A stretch of DNA of 64,000 nucleotides from Vibrio scophthalmi LMG 19158 (GCF_000222585.1 NZ_AFWE01000226.1:62001-126000); one strand, 5' to 3'. Counted from the first letter of the stretch, positions 27,968 to 36,474 are shown. The notes: generated from the sequence alone by a model not told the origin. Numbers and translations are program-made.

Positions 27968-29274
27968 TATTCAACCTCCAGAATCATCGCTGCACCCAAA
28001 CCACCCGCAGCACAAGCGGTGTTTAATGCCAAGCCACCGCCACGTCGTTTCAGCTCACGCAAAGTTTGCGTCATCATACGAGCCCCCGTAGCGGCAAATG
28101 GGTGACCGTAAGCAATCGAACCGCCCAACACGTTAAATTTATCCATATCAATTTCGCCAATCGCTTTGCTGCGCCCCAACTTCTCTTGAGCGAATTTATC
28201 GCTAGCGAACATTTTGACGTTAGACAGAGCCTGAGCGGCAAAAGCTTCATGCATATCAATTAAGGTTAAGTCGTTAAGGGTTATCCCCGCCCGATCGAGC
28301 GCCATTGGCGTGGCGTACGATGGCCCCATCAACATATCTTGTTCAACACCGATGGCTGAGAACGCATACGAGCGAATGTAGCCTAAAATCTCTAAGCCCA
28401 ACTCTTTCGCTTTGCCTTCACGCATCAACATCACAGCCGCAGCGCCATCGGTTAATGGTGTACTGTTGGCTGCGGTCACACTGCCATACTGACGGTCAAA
28501 CGCTGGACGCAATTTGGCGTAGCTCTCCAAGGTGGAGTCATGGCGAATATTGTTGTCTTCAGCCAACCATTTTTTATAAGGAGCAGGGAAAGCCGTCATC
28601 ACTTCGCCCGCAATCTTACCCTCTTGCCATGCTAACGAAGCGAGCGTATGCGAACGGTGCGCCAGTGCATCTTGTTCTGCACGGCTAATACCATGACTTT
28701 TCGCCATTTGCTCGGCGGTTTGCCCCATTGACAAACCCGTCGAGTATTCAGCGACCGCAGGTGGGACTGGCATCAGATCTTTTAGCGAGAAGGATTTTAG
28801 AATATGGAGTTTTTGCGCCATCGTTTTGGTTTTACTCAGCGCAAGCAGGTTGGCTGCCATTTTTTTCGACACCCCAATTGGCAAGACAGAAGACGAATCT
28901 GCCCCTCCGGCAATACCCACATCAATGGTGCCCGCCATAATACTTTCGGCCACATTTACGGCCGCTTGAAAGCTGGTTGCACAAGCACGTGTGACACTAT
29001 AAGCGTCGGTATGAATGTTCATTCCCGTACCGAGCACAATCTCTCGGGCGATATTTGGCGCTTCAGGCATCTGTACCACCTGACCAAACACCACTTGCTC
29101 AATCAGTTTGGCATCAATATCGCTACGAGCGAGCATTTCACTCACCACCATCTTGCCTAAATCAATGGCAGGGACTTGGCTAAACTCGGTGCTTTGGCGA
29201 GCGAACGGCGTTCGTAGCCCGGCAACTATCGCGACTCGCTCGCCACTGCGAGTGGTTACTTCCTGCTTACCCAT
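27967..29274 (-). CDS. fadI: Acetyl-CoA C-acyltransferase FadI
   Basis: A 435-residue thiolase, the beta subunit of the FadIJ complex. Catalytic residues are seen as the nucleophilic Cys in [12 protein letters not shown], the [19 protein letters not shown] histidine block and the C-terminal Cys in [14 protein letters not shown]. It cleaves 3-ketoacyl-CoA. The start at 29274 follows AAGGAGAAAC. It is first in the fadI-fadJ operon, behind a predicted promoter with a near-perfect FadR operator over the start point. Confidence 0.96.
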   Translation of the reverse strand: MGKQEVTTRSGERVAIVAGLRTPFARQSTEFSQVPAIDLGKMVVSEMLARSDIDAKLIEQVVFGQVVQMPEAPNIAREIVLGTGMNIHTDAYSVTRACATSFQAAVNVAESIMAGTIDVGIAGGADSSSVLPIGVSKKMAANLLALSKTKTMAQKLHILKSFSLKDLMPVPPAVAEYSTGLSMGQTAEQMAKSHGISRAEQDALAHRSHTLASLAWQEGKIAGEVMTAFPAPYKKWLAEDNNIRHDSTLESYAKLRPAFDRQYGSVTAANSTPLTDGAAAVMLMREGKAKELGLEILGYIRSYAFSAIGVEQDMLMGPSYATPMALDRAGITLNDLTLIDMHEAFAAQALSNVKMFASDKFAQEKLGRSKAIGEIDMDKFNVLGGSIAYGHPFAATGARMMTQTLRELKRRGGGLALNTACAAGGLGAAMILEVE

Positions 29275-29340
29275 TGTTTCTCCTTACAATAAGTGCCAAC
29301 CAAAACAAGCTTGTTATCTATGACTTATTTTAGTTCATTT

Positions 29341-29357
29341 AGAGGTCTGACCAGAAT
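29341..29357. promoter_or_regulatory. FadR operator of fadIJ
   Basis: On the minus strand ATTCTGGTCAGACCTCT matches the FadR consensus AACTGGTCNGACCTGTT through the whole CTGGTCNGACCT core. It lies right after the predicted -10, covering the start point, so binding should repress until long-chain acyl-CoA releases FadR. Confidence 0.8.
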
Positions 29358-29358
29358 T

Positions 29359-29386
29359 ATTGTAATGGGTTTGTTAAATCAATCAA
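29359..29386 (-). promoter_or_regulatory. Predicted fadIJ promoter
   Basis: On the minus strand TTGATT (29381-29386), a 16-bp spacer and TACAAT (29359-29364), immediately upstream of the FadR operator. Confidence 0.6.
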
Positions 29387-29514
29387 ACACCTGTTTAAAT
29401 AAACGTGATTTACGAAGCGAGAGAATTGCTAACTAAATGAAAAATAAGAGTTGTCGCCAAGTAAAATTTGGCTATATTTAGGGCGATAGGTTTGTGAGGT
29501 CGCCAAATTTAGGC

Positions 29515-29542
29515 AAAAAAAAACCACACAATACTGTGTGGT
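29515..29542 (-). terminator. Rho-independent terminator of the candidate sRNA
   Basis: On the minus strand ACCACACA, loop GTAT, TGTGTGGT and T9. Long U-tracts of this kind are typical of Hfq-bound sRNAs. Confidence 0.85.
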
Positions 29543-29672
29543 CGGAATGTATAAAGCAATTAACTCACGCCAATTGAAATAATCAGTTTCCTGATTAGGA
29601 GAAAGTAAAGTCAGCCTTCAAAAGGAAGTGTCATCTTGCTCAACTCGTTAGTGAAACACTAACTAGATGACA
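29515..29672 (-). ncRNA. Candidate trans-acting small RNA, about 158 nt
   Basis: The minus strand has no ORF here but a well-organised RNA fold. Stem 1 pairs TGTCATCT (29672-29665) with AGATGACA (29636-29629), with an inner GTTAGTG/CACTAAC stem. A pyrimidine-rich, mostly unpaired stretch follows (ACTTCCTTTTGAAGG and CTTTCTCCT). Stem 2 is TAATCAG-GAAA-loop-CTGATTA (29580-29597). The end is a classic terminator, ACCACACA/TGTGTGGT followed by T9. A TATAGT -10 (29679-29684) predicts a 5' end at about 29672, exactly where stem 1 begins. It lies between the fadI promoter and the ECF sigma gene. I do not recognise a named family. Confidence 0.65.
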
Positions 29673-29678
29673 AGATGT

Positions 29679-29719
29679 ACTATAACCGCTGGATTGTTAT
29701 GGTTTTTGAATTAGATCAA
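29679..29719 (-). promoter_or_regulatory. Promoter of the candidate sRNA with an FNR box near -41
   Basis: TTGATCTAATTCAA on the minus strand (29706-29719) matches the FNR consensus TTGAT-N4-ATCAA at 9 of 10 positions. Its centre is about 41 bp upstream of the predicted start, the class II activator position. The -10 is TATAGT (29679-29684) and there is no good -35, as expected for an activator-dependent promoter. Confidence 0.55.
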
Positions 29720-29847
29720 TTTTTGATGCGATTTTTGACCATATCGTCAGCTTATTGACATTAACTCGCGCAAAACGGCTTGTTTTTCTCAATCCCCTCT
29801 TTTGAAGTCATCTCGACCTAATCCCAAACCCCTTGTTGGAGGCTTTT

Positions 29848-30411
29848 GTGGCAATTTTAGAAATTTTTGGGAAGAAAAAGACAAAAAGTCCGGTCGACTC
29901 TGATATGGACAGACAAAGAAAATACGAAGCGCTGGTACGCGCCTATCACCGTGACTTGTATCGTTACGCCTATTGGTTGTGTAAAGATCCAACCATTGCC
30001 GAAGATTTGGTACAGGAAACCTGCCTGCGGGCATGGAAGTCACTCGATAGCTTACAAGATGAAAAGGCAGCTAAATCTTGGCTGATCACTATCTTGCGCC
30101 GCGAAAATGCCCGCCGCTTCGAACGTAAACAATTTGATTTGGTTGATATTGACGATCACAGTAATGACGCCAAAGTGAGTGACGATGCGCACCATCAAAC
30201 AGAATGGATCCATGCGCAAATCATGAAGCTTGAGGTTGATTACCGCGAGCCACTGTTTTTACAAGTGGTTGGGGGTTTTAGTGGCGATGAAATTGGTCAA
30301 ATCTTAGAGCTAAATAAAAATACCGTGATGACTCGCCTCTTTAGAGCACGTAATCAACTCAAAGAGATGATGGAGTCAGCAGAGAATCATAAAGGAGCGC
30401 ACAATGGATGA
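29848..30411 (+). CDS. ECF-type RNA polymerase sigma factor
   Basis: A 187-residue extracytoplasmic-function sigma factor. Region 2 is YEALVRAYHRDLYRYAYWLCKDPTIAEDLVQETCLRAWKSLDSL at about residues 30-75, and region 4 is the C-terminal helix-turn-helix DEIGQILELNKNTVMTRLFRARNQLKEMM. There is no region 1.1 or 3. The start was set at GTG 29848 because TTGGAGG lies 5-8 bp before it; a TTG at 29833 would overlap that site. It overlaps the DUF3379 gene by 8 bp. The pair is followed by two fadL genes, an order also known from V. cholerae. No obvious ECF-type autoregulatory promoter motif was found. Confidence 0.9.
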   Translation: MAILEIFGKKKTKSPVDSDMDRQRKYEALVRAYHRDLYRYAYWLCKDPTIAEDLVQETCLRAWKSLDSLQDEKAAKSWLITILRRENARRFERKQFDLVDIDDHSNDAKVSDDAHHQTEWIHAQIMKLEVDYREPLFLQVVGGFSGDEIGQILELNKNTVMTRLFRARNQLKEMMESAENHKGAHNG

Positions 30412-31135
30412 GTTAGAATTCCGCCGTCGAATCATGTCCGATCCTAAACATAGGAGCAGTGACATCGTCGATGCGATGCGAGCCAACGAAAGCCATAGCA
30501 AATTTGTTGATGACATCAATGAACTTGACGCACAAATCGCGAAAGCGATGAATGTCGATGTGCCTGATGATCTTGCTGATCGCATTCTCTTTCATCAAAG
30601 CTCACAACAGCCGACTAACGTTATCAGACCTAATTTTATTAAACGTAGCATGGCAATGGCCGCTTCAGTTGCCTTCGCCTTTGGTTTACTGGTTGGGCAA
30701 ATTAACTGGGGAAATGTACTGGTCACGCCCGCACAAGCCAGTTTAGCCGACACGGCGATTGAACATGTGATTGCCGAGAAGCCGTTTGTTGATCATTTAG
30801 ATGAACAGGTCAGTTCGGCGCAAATCAATGCCAAGATGCAGCCATTTGATCAACAATTAGAGAAGTCGTTCCCTTATCATGTCTATTACCTTAACCATTG
30901 TGGTTTTGGTGATGCCAATGCTCTGCACATGGTATTTGCTGGTGAACATGGCAAGGTCACGCTCTTTATTACCAACATCTCCAGCAACAGCGTGCAAGAC
31001 TTCACGCAACAAGGGATGTCCGGAGTTGTTGAGCCGGTTGGTGACAGCAGTTTGATTGTGGTAGGCGAAAAAGGCGAAGATGTCACCGCTATCGCCAAAA
31101 GCATCATGAACATCATCAAACCTATGGCAATTTAA
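30404..31135 (+). CDS. DUF3379 membrane protein, probable anti-sigma factor
   Basis: A 243-residue protein with a cytoplasmic N terminus of about 80 residues (MDELEFRRRIMSDPKHRSSDIVDAM..., including a hydrophilic helical stretch), one transmembrane helix at about 82-102 (SMAMAASVAFAFGLLVGQINWG) and a periplasmic C-terminal domain. The 8-bp overlap with the ECF sigma gene and this topology are typical of anti-sigma factors. The zinc-binding HxxxCxxC motif of ZAS-type anti-sigmas is absent. The periplasmic domain contains one cysteine (LNHCGFG). The function is inferred from context; DUF3379 itself has no established biochemistry known to me. Confidence 0.75.
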   Translation: MDELEFRRRIMSDPKHRSSDIVDAMRANESHSKFVDDINELDAQIAKAMNVDVPDDLADRILFHQSSQQPTNVIRPNFIKRSMAMAASVAFAFGLLVGQINWGNVLVTPAQASLADTAIEHVIAEKPFVDHLDEQVSSAQINAKMQPFDQQLEKSFPYHVYYLNHCGFGDANALHMVFAGEHGKVTLFITNISSNSVQDFTQQGMSGVVEPVGDSSLIVVGEKGEDVTAIAKSIMNIIKPMAI

Positions 31136-31153
31136 GCCAACTTTGCGACATTA

Positions 31154-31184
31154 AAGCCTGAATTTCTTATTCAGGCTTTTTTTA
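31154..31184 (+). terminator. Rho-independent terminator of the ECF sigma/DUF3379 operon
   Basis: AAAGCCTGAAT and ATTCAGGCTTT form an 11-bp stem around TTCTT, followed by T4. Confidence 0.9.
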
Positions 31185-31315
31185 TACCAGAATGTGCATG
31201 ATGTTTAGTAAAATCACCAGCAAAAAATAGAGTACAAACTCTAAAATGACGATTTTCACAGCATTTTCCCGTCTGTTACCCATCATTTCCATAATTTTAT
31301 CATCATATTAGCCAA

Positions 31316-31340
31316 TGGTCGGATTTCTATATTCTATACT
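31316..31340 (+). promoter_or_regulatory. Possible fadL promoter with degenerate FadR-like half site
   Basis: TATACT (31335-31340) is a good -10, 80 bp before the fadL start. TGGTCGGA (31316-31323) resembles half of a FadR site and sits near the -35. The rest of the 31185-31420 spacer shows nothing I can name. Confidence 0.3.
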
Positions 31341-31420
31341 TCAGACTAATATCAGCCCCAACTGAGCATTTGCTCAAAAAACAGCGCCCGTATAAGAGGC
31401 GACTAAAAAGGAAAAGCACC

Positions 31421-32680
31421 ATGAACAACTCGCGTCTGTTTAAAAAGACACTGTTAGCAGTGACAATCGCAACAACCTCAATCGCCTCTCAGCAAGCTAT
31501 GGCTGCTGGTTTCCAACTTAACGCACAATCAGCAACCGGTATCGGCCGTGCATTTGCTGGTGACGCTGTTATTGCCGATAACGCATCTGTAATGGCACGT
31601 AACCCGGCAGCAATGGCGCTGTTTGATAAAATGGAACTGTCTCTTGGTTTTGAAACCATCATTACTGATATCGAAGTAAAAGATGCTGAATACAAAAGTG
31701 CTGCTGGCACAACAGCAGCTTCAAACTACGATAATGCTGGAGCAACATCTGTAGCACCGAACATTCATTTAATCGTTCCAGTAAACGATCAATTTGCTTG
31801 GGGGGCTAACGCCTACTCTAACTTTGGTACTCGTACTGATTTTGGTAGTGATTTTGTCGGTGCTGAATACGGTGGCGAGACAGAAATCATGAGCATCAAC
31901 TTCGGTCTAGCGGGTTCATACCGCCTGAACGAACAGTGGAGTTTTGGTGCAGGTCTAGACCTGATCTATGGCCAAGGTACGTTAAAGCGTAATGTCAGCG
32001 ATAGCTTTTATAAAGGCCCAACTAACAACCCTCTGGGTGCATTTTTAGCGTCAAAAAATGGTGCCGAAATCCTAAACATCGACCAGGCTGATGGTTGGGG
32101 TGTTGGTTTTAATGTTGGTACCGTATTCGAGCTTAACGAAAACAACCGTTTTGGTCTGTCTTACCGCTATAGCCCAGATATCACAGCAAAAGATGGCTCA
32201 CAAGAAATCACACTGCCACTACCTGACATGGCTGAATTCTCCGGTTACCACAAAATCGAAGACACCAAATTCGCTGTTCACTACTCGATTCAGTACATCG
32301 GTTGGGGTGATTTTGACAAGATTGAATTCAAAAATGCCGGTATTACTGAAAAAGAATACGGTTGGCAAGATGGTTGGCACTACGCAATTGGTGGTACTTA
32401 CTACCTAAACAACGATTGGACACTACGTGCCGGTTACATGTACGACACTAGCGCACAGGATGAGATCACATCAATTTCAGTACCAGACTCTGATCGTCAA
32501 TGGTTCTCAACCGGTTTCACTTACCACTTAGATTCTTCATCTAACGTAGACTTTGGTTTCACTTACCTAGTAGGTGAAGACGTAAAAGTCTCTGAAGCTA
32601 ATGCAGGCGTATCAAGTATCACTGGTACTACCCGCGCTAACGCAATCCTAGTGGGTCTACAATACAGCCGCAGCTTCTAA
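31421..32680 (+). CDS. fadL: FadL family outer-membrane long-chain fatty acid transporter, copy 1
   Basis: A 419-residue outer-membrane beta-barrel that brings long-chain fatty acids across the outer membrane. The signal peptide ends at AMA-AGF; the mature N terminus AGFQLNAQSATGIGRAFAGDAVIADNASVMARNPAAMALF is the FadL signature (hatch domain). The C terminus ends in an aromatic residue (YSRSF), as expected for BAM substrates. The start at 31421 follows AAAAGGAAAAG; the in-frame start at 31370 would add 17 basic residues before the signal peptide. It is the first of two tandem fadL genes behind the sigma factor pair. Confidence 0.93.
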   Translation: MNNSRLFKKTLLAVTIATTSIASQQAMAAGFQLNAQSATGIGRAFAGDAVIADNASVMARNPAAMALFDKMELSLGFETIITDIEVKDAEYKSAAGTTAASNYDNAGATSVAPNIHLIVPVNDQFAWGANAYSNFGTRTDFGSDFVGAEYGGETEIMSINFGLAGSYRLNEQWSFGAGLDLIYGQGTLKRNVSDSFYKGPTNNPLGAFLASKNGAEILNIDQADGWGVGFNVGTVFELNENNRFGLSYRYSPDITAKDGSQEITLPLPDMAEFSGYHKIEDTKFAVHYSIQYIGWGDFDKIEFKNAGITEKEYGWQDGWHYAIGGTYYLNNDWTLRAGYMYDTSAQDEITSISVPDSDRQWFSTGFTYHLDSSSNVDFGFTYLVGEDVKVSEANAGVSSITGTTRANAILVGLQYSRSF

Positions 32681-32705
32681 GCGCTGACGCTATCCTCACT
32701 ATTTG

Positions 32706-32730
32706 AAGGGCTGGTTATCCAGCCCTTTTT
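32706..32730 (+). terminator. Rho-independent terminator of fadL copy 1
   Basis: AAGGGCTGG, loop TTAT, CCAGCCCTT and further T residues. Confidence 0.9.
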
Positions 32731-32864
32731 GTTGCCTGCCGTATTGCCTATCTCTGATCAATAAATCCCTTCAACATTTTCAGCGTACAACATTGCGAGT
32801 TTTTTAAGCGCACACTTGTGCATCAAAACACAAATTTAACAACACAGTCGTTCGCTGAAAAAAG

Positions 32865-32881
32865 AAGTGGTCGAACCACTT
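32865..32881. other. Symmetrical hairpin in the leader of fadL copy 2
   Basis: AAGTGGT-CGA-ACCACTT, with T-rich sequence on both strands. It lies 140 bp before the second fadL start. It could be a terminator, an attenuator or an operator. The rest of the 32731-33023 spacer is AT-rich with a GCACA/TGTGC stem near 32811. Confidence 0.45.
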
Positions 32882-33023
32882 TTCTGGTTTTTTATGCTTT
32901 AAAACTTATGTTTATTTATTTTTTATCCTGAATTTACCGTTTACAGTGTTTTCTATTTTTAAAGCAAAAGCTCTAAAACTACCATCTTGCGACGAATTAA
33001 CAACATATTCAGCGAACATAACA

Positions 33024-34328
33024 ATGAAAACAAATAAGTCTCTTCTATCACTTGCAGTAGCATGTGGTCTAATGTCAGTGGCAACCACCGCAAACGCCGC
33101 AGGTTTCCAGCTAGCAGAATACTCAGCAACGGGTCTTGGCCGTGCATACGCAGGTGAAGCAGCAATGGCTGACAATGCAGGTTCACAATGGCGTAACCCT
33201 GCGTTGCTAACATACCTAGAAGGTACTCAAGTTTCTGTTGGCGCAATCTATGTTGATCCAAATATTGATATCGAAGGTACGAGCAAAGCAGGTTCTGTAC
33301 CTGCACATGCTTCAGACTTCGCTCACGATGCAGTAATTCCTAACTTTTACCTATCGCACAAGTACAACGATAAGTTTGCACTTGGCTTTGCGCTAGGCAC
33401 CAACTACGGTATGGAAACTGACTTAGGTGCGGATTTTGCCGCAGCGAACCACGGCAATGAAGCTAGCATCATCACCAAGGAAGCCAACCTAAATGCGGCA
33501 TACCAACTGACCCCAACTGTAAGCATTGGTGGTGGTGTTCGCTACGTGATGGCAGAAGGTAGCTTTGGAGCTGTAACTCCAAACCATATGGCACCGCTTA
33601 ATGGTTTAACTCTAAAATACATGGAAGGTGATGACAAAGCGTGGGGTTGGCAACTTGGTTCACTATGGCAAATCAACGATGCGAACCGTATTGGCTTTAC
33701 CTATAAATCTGAAGTTGAGCTAACGCTTGAAGGTCATGCTAGAGGATTAGGCTTTGATAAAGTCGGTGGTTCTATTTTTAACCCACAACAGTATGCCGGC
33801 TCTATGGATCTAGCCCTACCAGCAACCGCTGAAATTGCTACTTTCCACCAAGTATCTGAAAAAGTTGCCATCCATACCAGCATCAACTGGACCGACTGGA
33901 GCAGCTTCAAAACACTTGAAGCGAACATCCCTGAATTTGGTGCTAACAGTTCACAATTGATTAAGCACGAAAACTGGGAAGACAACTACCGCTTTGCAAT
34001 TGGTTCGACTTACCAATACAACAGTAAACTACAACTACGTACGGGTGTAGCTTACGATACATCTGCGGTAAGCGAAGAGCACCGCACAGCGACCATTCCT
34101 GAGACAGATCGACTATGGCTAAGCATTGGTGCCGGTTACCAATGGTCTGAGCAACTATCGCTTGATGCTGGTTTCACTTACATTATGGCGAAAGATGCGA
34201 AGATGCAAGAAACTCGAGTAGATGGAGCAAAACCACTTACAGATCCTTCAGACTTTGGTGGTAATTTCGAAGGCGAAGTAACTGGTAGCATCTGGCTAAT
34301 CGGCGTGCAAGCGAACTACACGTTCTAA
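33024..34328 (+). CDS. fadL: FadL family outer-membrane protein, copy 2
   Basis: A 434-residue outer-membrane barrel of the FadL/TodX family. Signal peptide ANA-AGF, then AGFQLAEYSATGLGRAYAGEAAMADNAGSQWRNPALL, and a terminal aromatic residue (VQANYTF). It is clearly a paralogue of the preceding protein but diverged in the extracellular parts, so the two may prefer different ligands. The start at 33024 gives a normal signal peptide; an in-frame ATG at 32946 is too far upstream. It has its own leader and terminator, so it is not simply cotranscribed with copy 1. Confidence 0.93.
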   Translation: MKTNKSLLSLAVACGLMSVATTANAAGFQLAEYSATGLGRAYAGEAAMADNAGSQWRNPALLTYLEGTQVSVGAIYVDPNIDIEGTSKAGSVPAHASDFAHDAVIPNFYLSHKYNDKFALGFALGTNYGMETDLGADFAAANHGNEASIITKEANLNAAYQLTPTVSIGGGVRYVMAEGSFGAVTPNHMAPLNGLTLKYMEGDDKAWGWQLGSLWQINDANRIGFTYKSEVELTLEGHARGLGFDKVGGSIFNPQQYAGSMDLALPATAEIATFHQVSEKVAIHTSINWTDWSSFKTLEANIPEFGANSSQLIKHENWEDNYRFAIGSTYQYNSKLQLRTGVAYDTSAVSEEHRTATIPETDRLWLSIGAGYQWSEQLSLDAGFTYIMAKDAKMQETRVDGAKPLTDPSDFGGNFEGEVTGSIWLIGVQANYTF

Positions 34329-34361
34329 TTTGTCGCTAACACGCTTTAGATAGTTAAAAAG

Positions 34362-34390
34362 AAAGGCTTGGGAATTCCCAAGCCTTTTTT
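34362..34390. terminator. Rho-independent terminator of fadL copy 2
   Basis: AAAGGCTTGGGA followed by its reverse complement, with A and T flanks; works on both strands and may also serve the convergent mlaA. Confidence 0.9.
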
Positions 34391-34428
34391 GTTGCTGTTC
34401 AATTTTCTCTCATGAACATTACGCTCAA

Positions 34429-35190
34429 TCACAGATCGTCAAGGTACTCATCAAGGTAAGCTTCTTCATCATGATCGATCTCTTGTTGCTGAGTTTCGAT
34501 TTCTGCTTTGAAGTCTTGGTGTTGAATATACACTTCACGTGTGAGTGCGTATGGATCAGGTGAGTTTTCTAGCATCGATTCTTGTGTGACTAATGATGCG
34601 CGGGTCTCCATCCCTTCAAATGCCCATTTACCCAATCCAGCCCAGAAATTAAGCAGCGACAAAGGTAAGTACGCACTATCAGCAAAACTCGCGGTTTCTC
34701 GCACGGTCCACGGGCCATAACCCGGCACCATCACATACGGGCCATTGCCTACGCCCCAGTGACCAATCGCATCACCGAGCGCTTTTTCATTGTGATCGGT
34801 AATGCCTGCATCAGAAGCGATATCAATTAAGCCCAACAAACCAAAAGTGCTGTTTATCCAAAATCGGTTAAAGTGGTCGAGGGCTTTGCCGCCATTCCCC
34901 ATCAGCAAGTTGTTGACCATACTCGAAGGCTCATCAAGGTTGCTCAGGAAGTTAGAGATACCAATACGCACTGGGCGCGGCGTGTAATTAACGTAAGTCA
35001 GTGAAACTGGGCGTACAATATAAGGGTCTAGATAATCGTAGTTCAATGCCCACATACTGCGGTTGAATCCTTCGATAGGGTCGCTCACATTAGACGCTGC
35101 CGCTTCTTGCTCTTCAGGAGCAGTCGCGCATCCCGCAAGCAATGCAACAGAAAGCAACGATGTCCATACCTTAGGCTGAAGGCTCTTCAT
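34429..35190 (-). CDS. mlaA: Phospholipid-binding lipoprotein MlaA
   Basis: An outer-membrane lipoprotein of the Mla pathway, which removes misplaced phospholipids from the outer leaflet (homologue: VacJ). The lipobox is ALLAGC within the first 25 residues. The diagnostic DPIEGFNRSMWALNYDYLDPYIVRPV, YVNYTPRPVRIGISNF and PYVMVPGYGPWTVRET blocks are present, and the acidic tail (DEEAYLDEYLDDL) is typical. The start is MKSLQPKV (35190); an ATG five codons upstream at 35205 is also possible. It follows a strong terminator behind ccmI, so it probably has its own promoter within the end of ccmI, or depends on read-through. Confidence 0.93.
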   Translation of the reverse strand: MKSLQPKVWTSLLSVALLAGCATAPEEQEAAASNVSDPIEGFNRSMWALNYDYLDPYIVRPVSLTYVNYTPRPVRIGISNFLSNLDEPSSMVNNLLMGNGGKALDHFNRFWINSTFGLLGLIDIASDAGITDHNEKALGDAIGHWGVGNGPYVMVPGYGPWTVRETASFADSAYLPLSLLNFWAGLGKWAFEGMETRASLVTQESMLENSPDPYALTREVYIQHQDFKAEIETQQQEIDHDEEAYLDEYLDDL

Positions 35191-35205
35191 TGATATTTTT
35201 TCCAT

Positions 35206-35232
35206 AAAAAAAGGCCGGTAAGTTACCGGCCT
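35206..35232 (-). terminator. Rho-independent terminator of the ccm operon, directly before mlaA
   Basis: On the minus strand GGCCGGT, AACTT loop, ACCGGCC and T7. The T-run ends 16 nt before the mlaA start codon. Confidence 0.85.
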
Positions 35233-35253
35233 AAGTTTACGCATTATTTGTTC

Positions 35254-36474
35254 TTATTGGTACTGTCGATCCACAATAACTGCTACCGATTCGCCCATTT
35301 TAGCGGGCTGACTCTCACCAAACCAATCGCCTTGAGAGGTGGCTACGTTGCCATCTTCATCAATTCGTACGCGAACCATGTAATCTTCGAGTTCAGACAG
35401 CTTACGCCCTTGCATCATGCTGTTACTATCATCGAGTACCACTGTGCGTGGGAATGAGCCAAGAGGGTAACGTGCTGCTGCTACCGGCATTGGTGCACCA
35501 TCAGCGGTGTGTACCGATACAATCAGTGACGCATCAGGGTTCGCTTTTACAGTCTCGGCCAATGAAATCGCCACTGACACACTCGCTCCCGCGACGGCTT
35601 TATCACCCATCTGCTTTTTGGCATTGGCAATGCTGCGATCCAGCATTTGGTAACGCTCATCTTGTGGGCCAATCATCTGCTGCATGATGCTCCAGTAACG
35701 AATCGCCGCTGCAAAGTCCTTACGCTCATAAGCATCAAAGGCGAGCAATGAGAACACACGGACATCCATGTAATTCTTCTGCACCAATTTCCCTAAGATT
35801 GAACGCGCTTTATCTTGATCAACGTCGTCTTGCGACAGCATCAGGGCTTGAGCGTAACCTAACATGACATCAGGGTTATCTGATTCAAGCTTATACGCTT
35901 TGTTCATTGCACCAATGGCGGTATCAACATCACGATTCGCCAGACCAATACGACCAAGTAGCAACCAACCGGTCGCATCTTTGGGTTGGTTGTGTAAACG
36001 GGTACGTAATGCGAGGGTTAAATCGCGCATTTCATCTTCGCTTAACGCCGCCCCTTCCGGTGACATCAGCTTTTTCGATAGCGCTGGCAAGTTGTCGTTC
36101 ACTTGTTGCCATTCCATCACATCATCAGCGGCACCAAACTTAAAGTACAGGCCGTAGGACATAATCACGGTCAGCAACATCGATGGCACAATCACCAACC
36201 ATGGGTTAATGCTACTTTCGACCTTAGTTTGCGCTTCGGTTGGAATATCATCCAGCAGCGACTGTTTAAGATCCGCGATCAGCTCTTGCTGATCGTCCAT
36301 CAAACCTTCTTCCGCTTCAACTTCCAGTTCAGTCAGACGGTCTTTATACAGTGCTTTGTTGAGTTCATCACGCAGCGCTTCGTCGGTATTCTCTTTGCGA
36401 TTGATAAATGGCAACGCAATCAAAACACCACTCAACGCGACAAGAATGATTGATGCAATCCAAAATAATGTCAT
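35254..36474 (-). CDS. ccmI: Cytochrome c biogenesis protein CcmI
   Basis: A 406-residue TPR protein that chaperones apocytochrome c to the haem lyase CcmFH. An N-terminal transmembrane helix (FWIASIILVALSGVLIAL) is followed by a cytoplasmic coil, a second helix at about 92-110 and a periplasmic TPR region (WLLLGRIGLANRDVDTAIGAMNKAYKL..., LLAFDAYERKDFAAAIRYW). It overlaps the ccmH stop by one base. Last gene of ccmABCDEFGHI. Confidence 0.93.
   Translation of the reverse strand: MTLFWIASIILVALSGVLIALPFINRKENTDEALRDELNKALYKDRLTELEVEAEEGLMDDQQELIADLKQSLLDDIPTEAQTKVESSINPWLVIVPSMLLTVIMSYGLYFKFGAADDVMEWQQVNDNLPALSKKLMSPEGAALSEDEMRDLTLALRTRLHNQPKDATGWLLLGRIGLANRDVDTAIGAMNKAYKLESDNPDVMLGYAQALMLSQDDVDQDKARSILGKLVQKNYMDVRVFSLLAFDAYERKDFAAAIRYWSIMQQMIGPQDERYQMLDRSIANAKKQMGDKAVAGASVSVAISLAETVKANPDASLIVSVHTADGAPMPVAAARYPLGSFPRTVVLDDSNSMMQGRKLSELEDYMVRVRIDEDGNVATSQGDWFGESQPAKMGESVAVIVDRQYQ

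Noticed and set aside
29515-29672. Identification of the sRNA as Spot 42, RyhB, GcvB or 6S RNA
   Set aside because: The stems and unpaired regions do not match what I recall of these RNAs; only a short stretch recalls FnrS.
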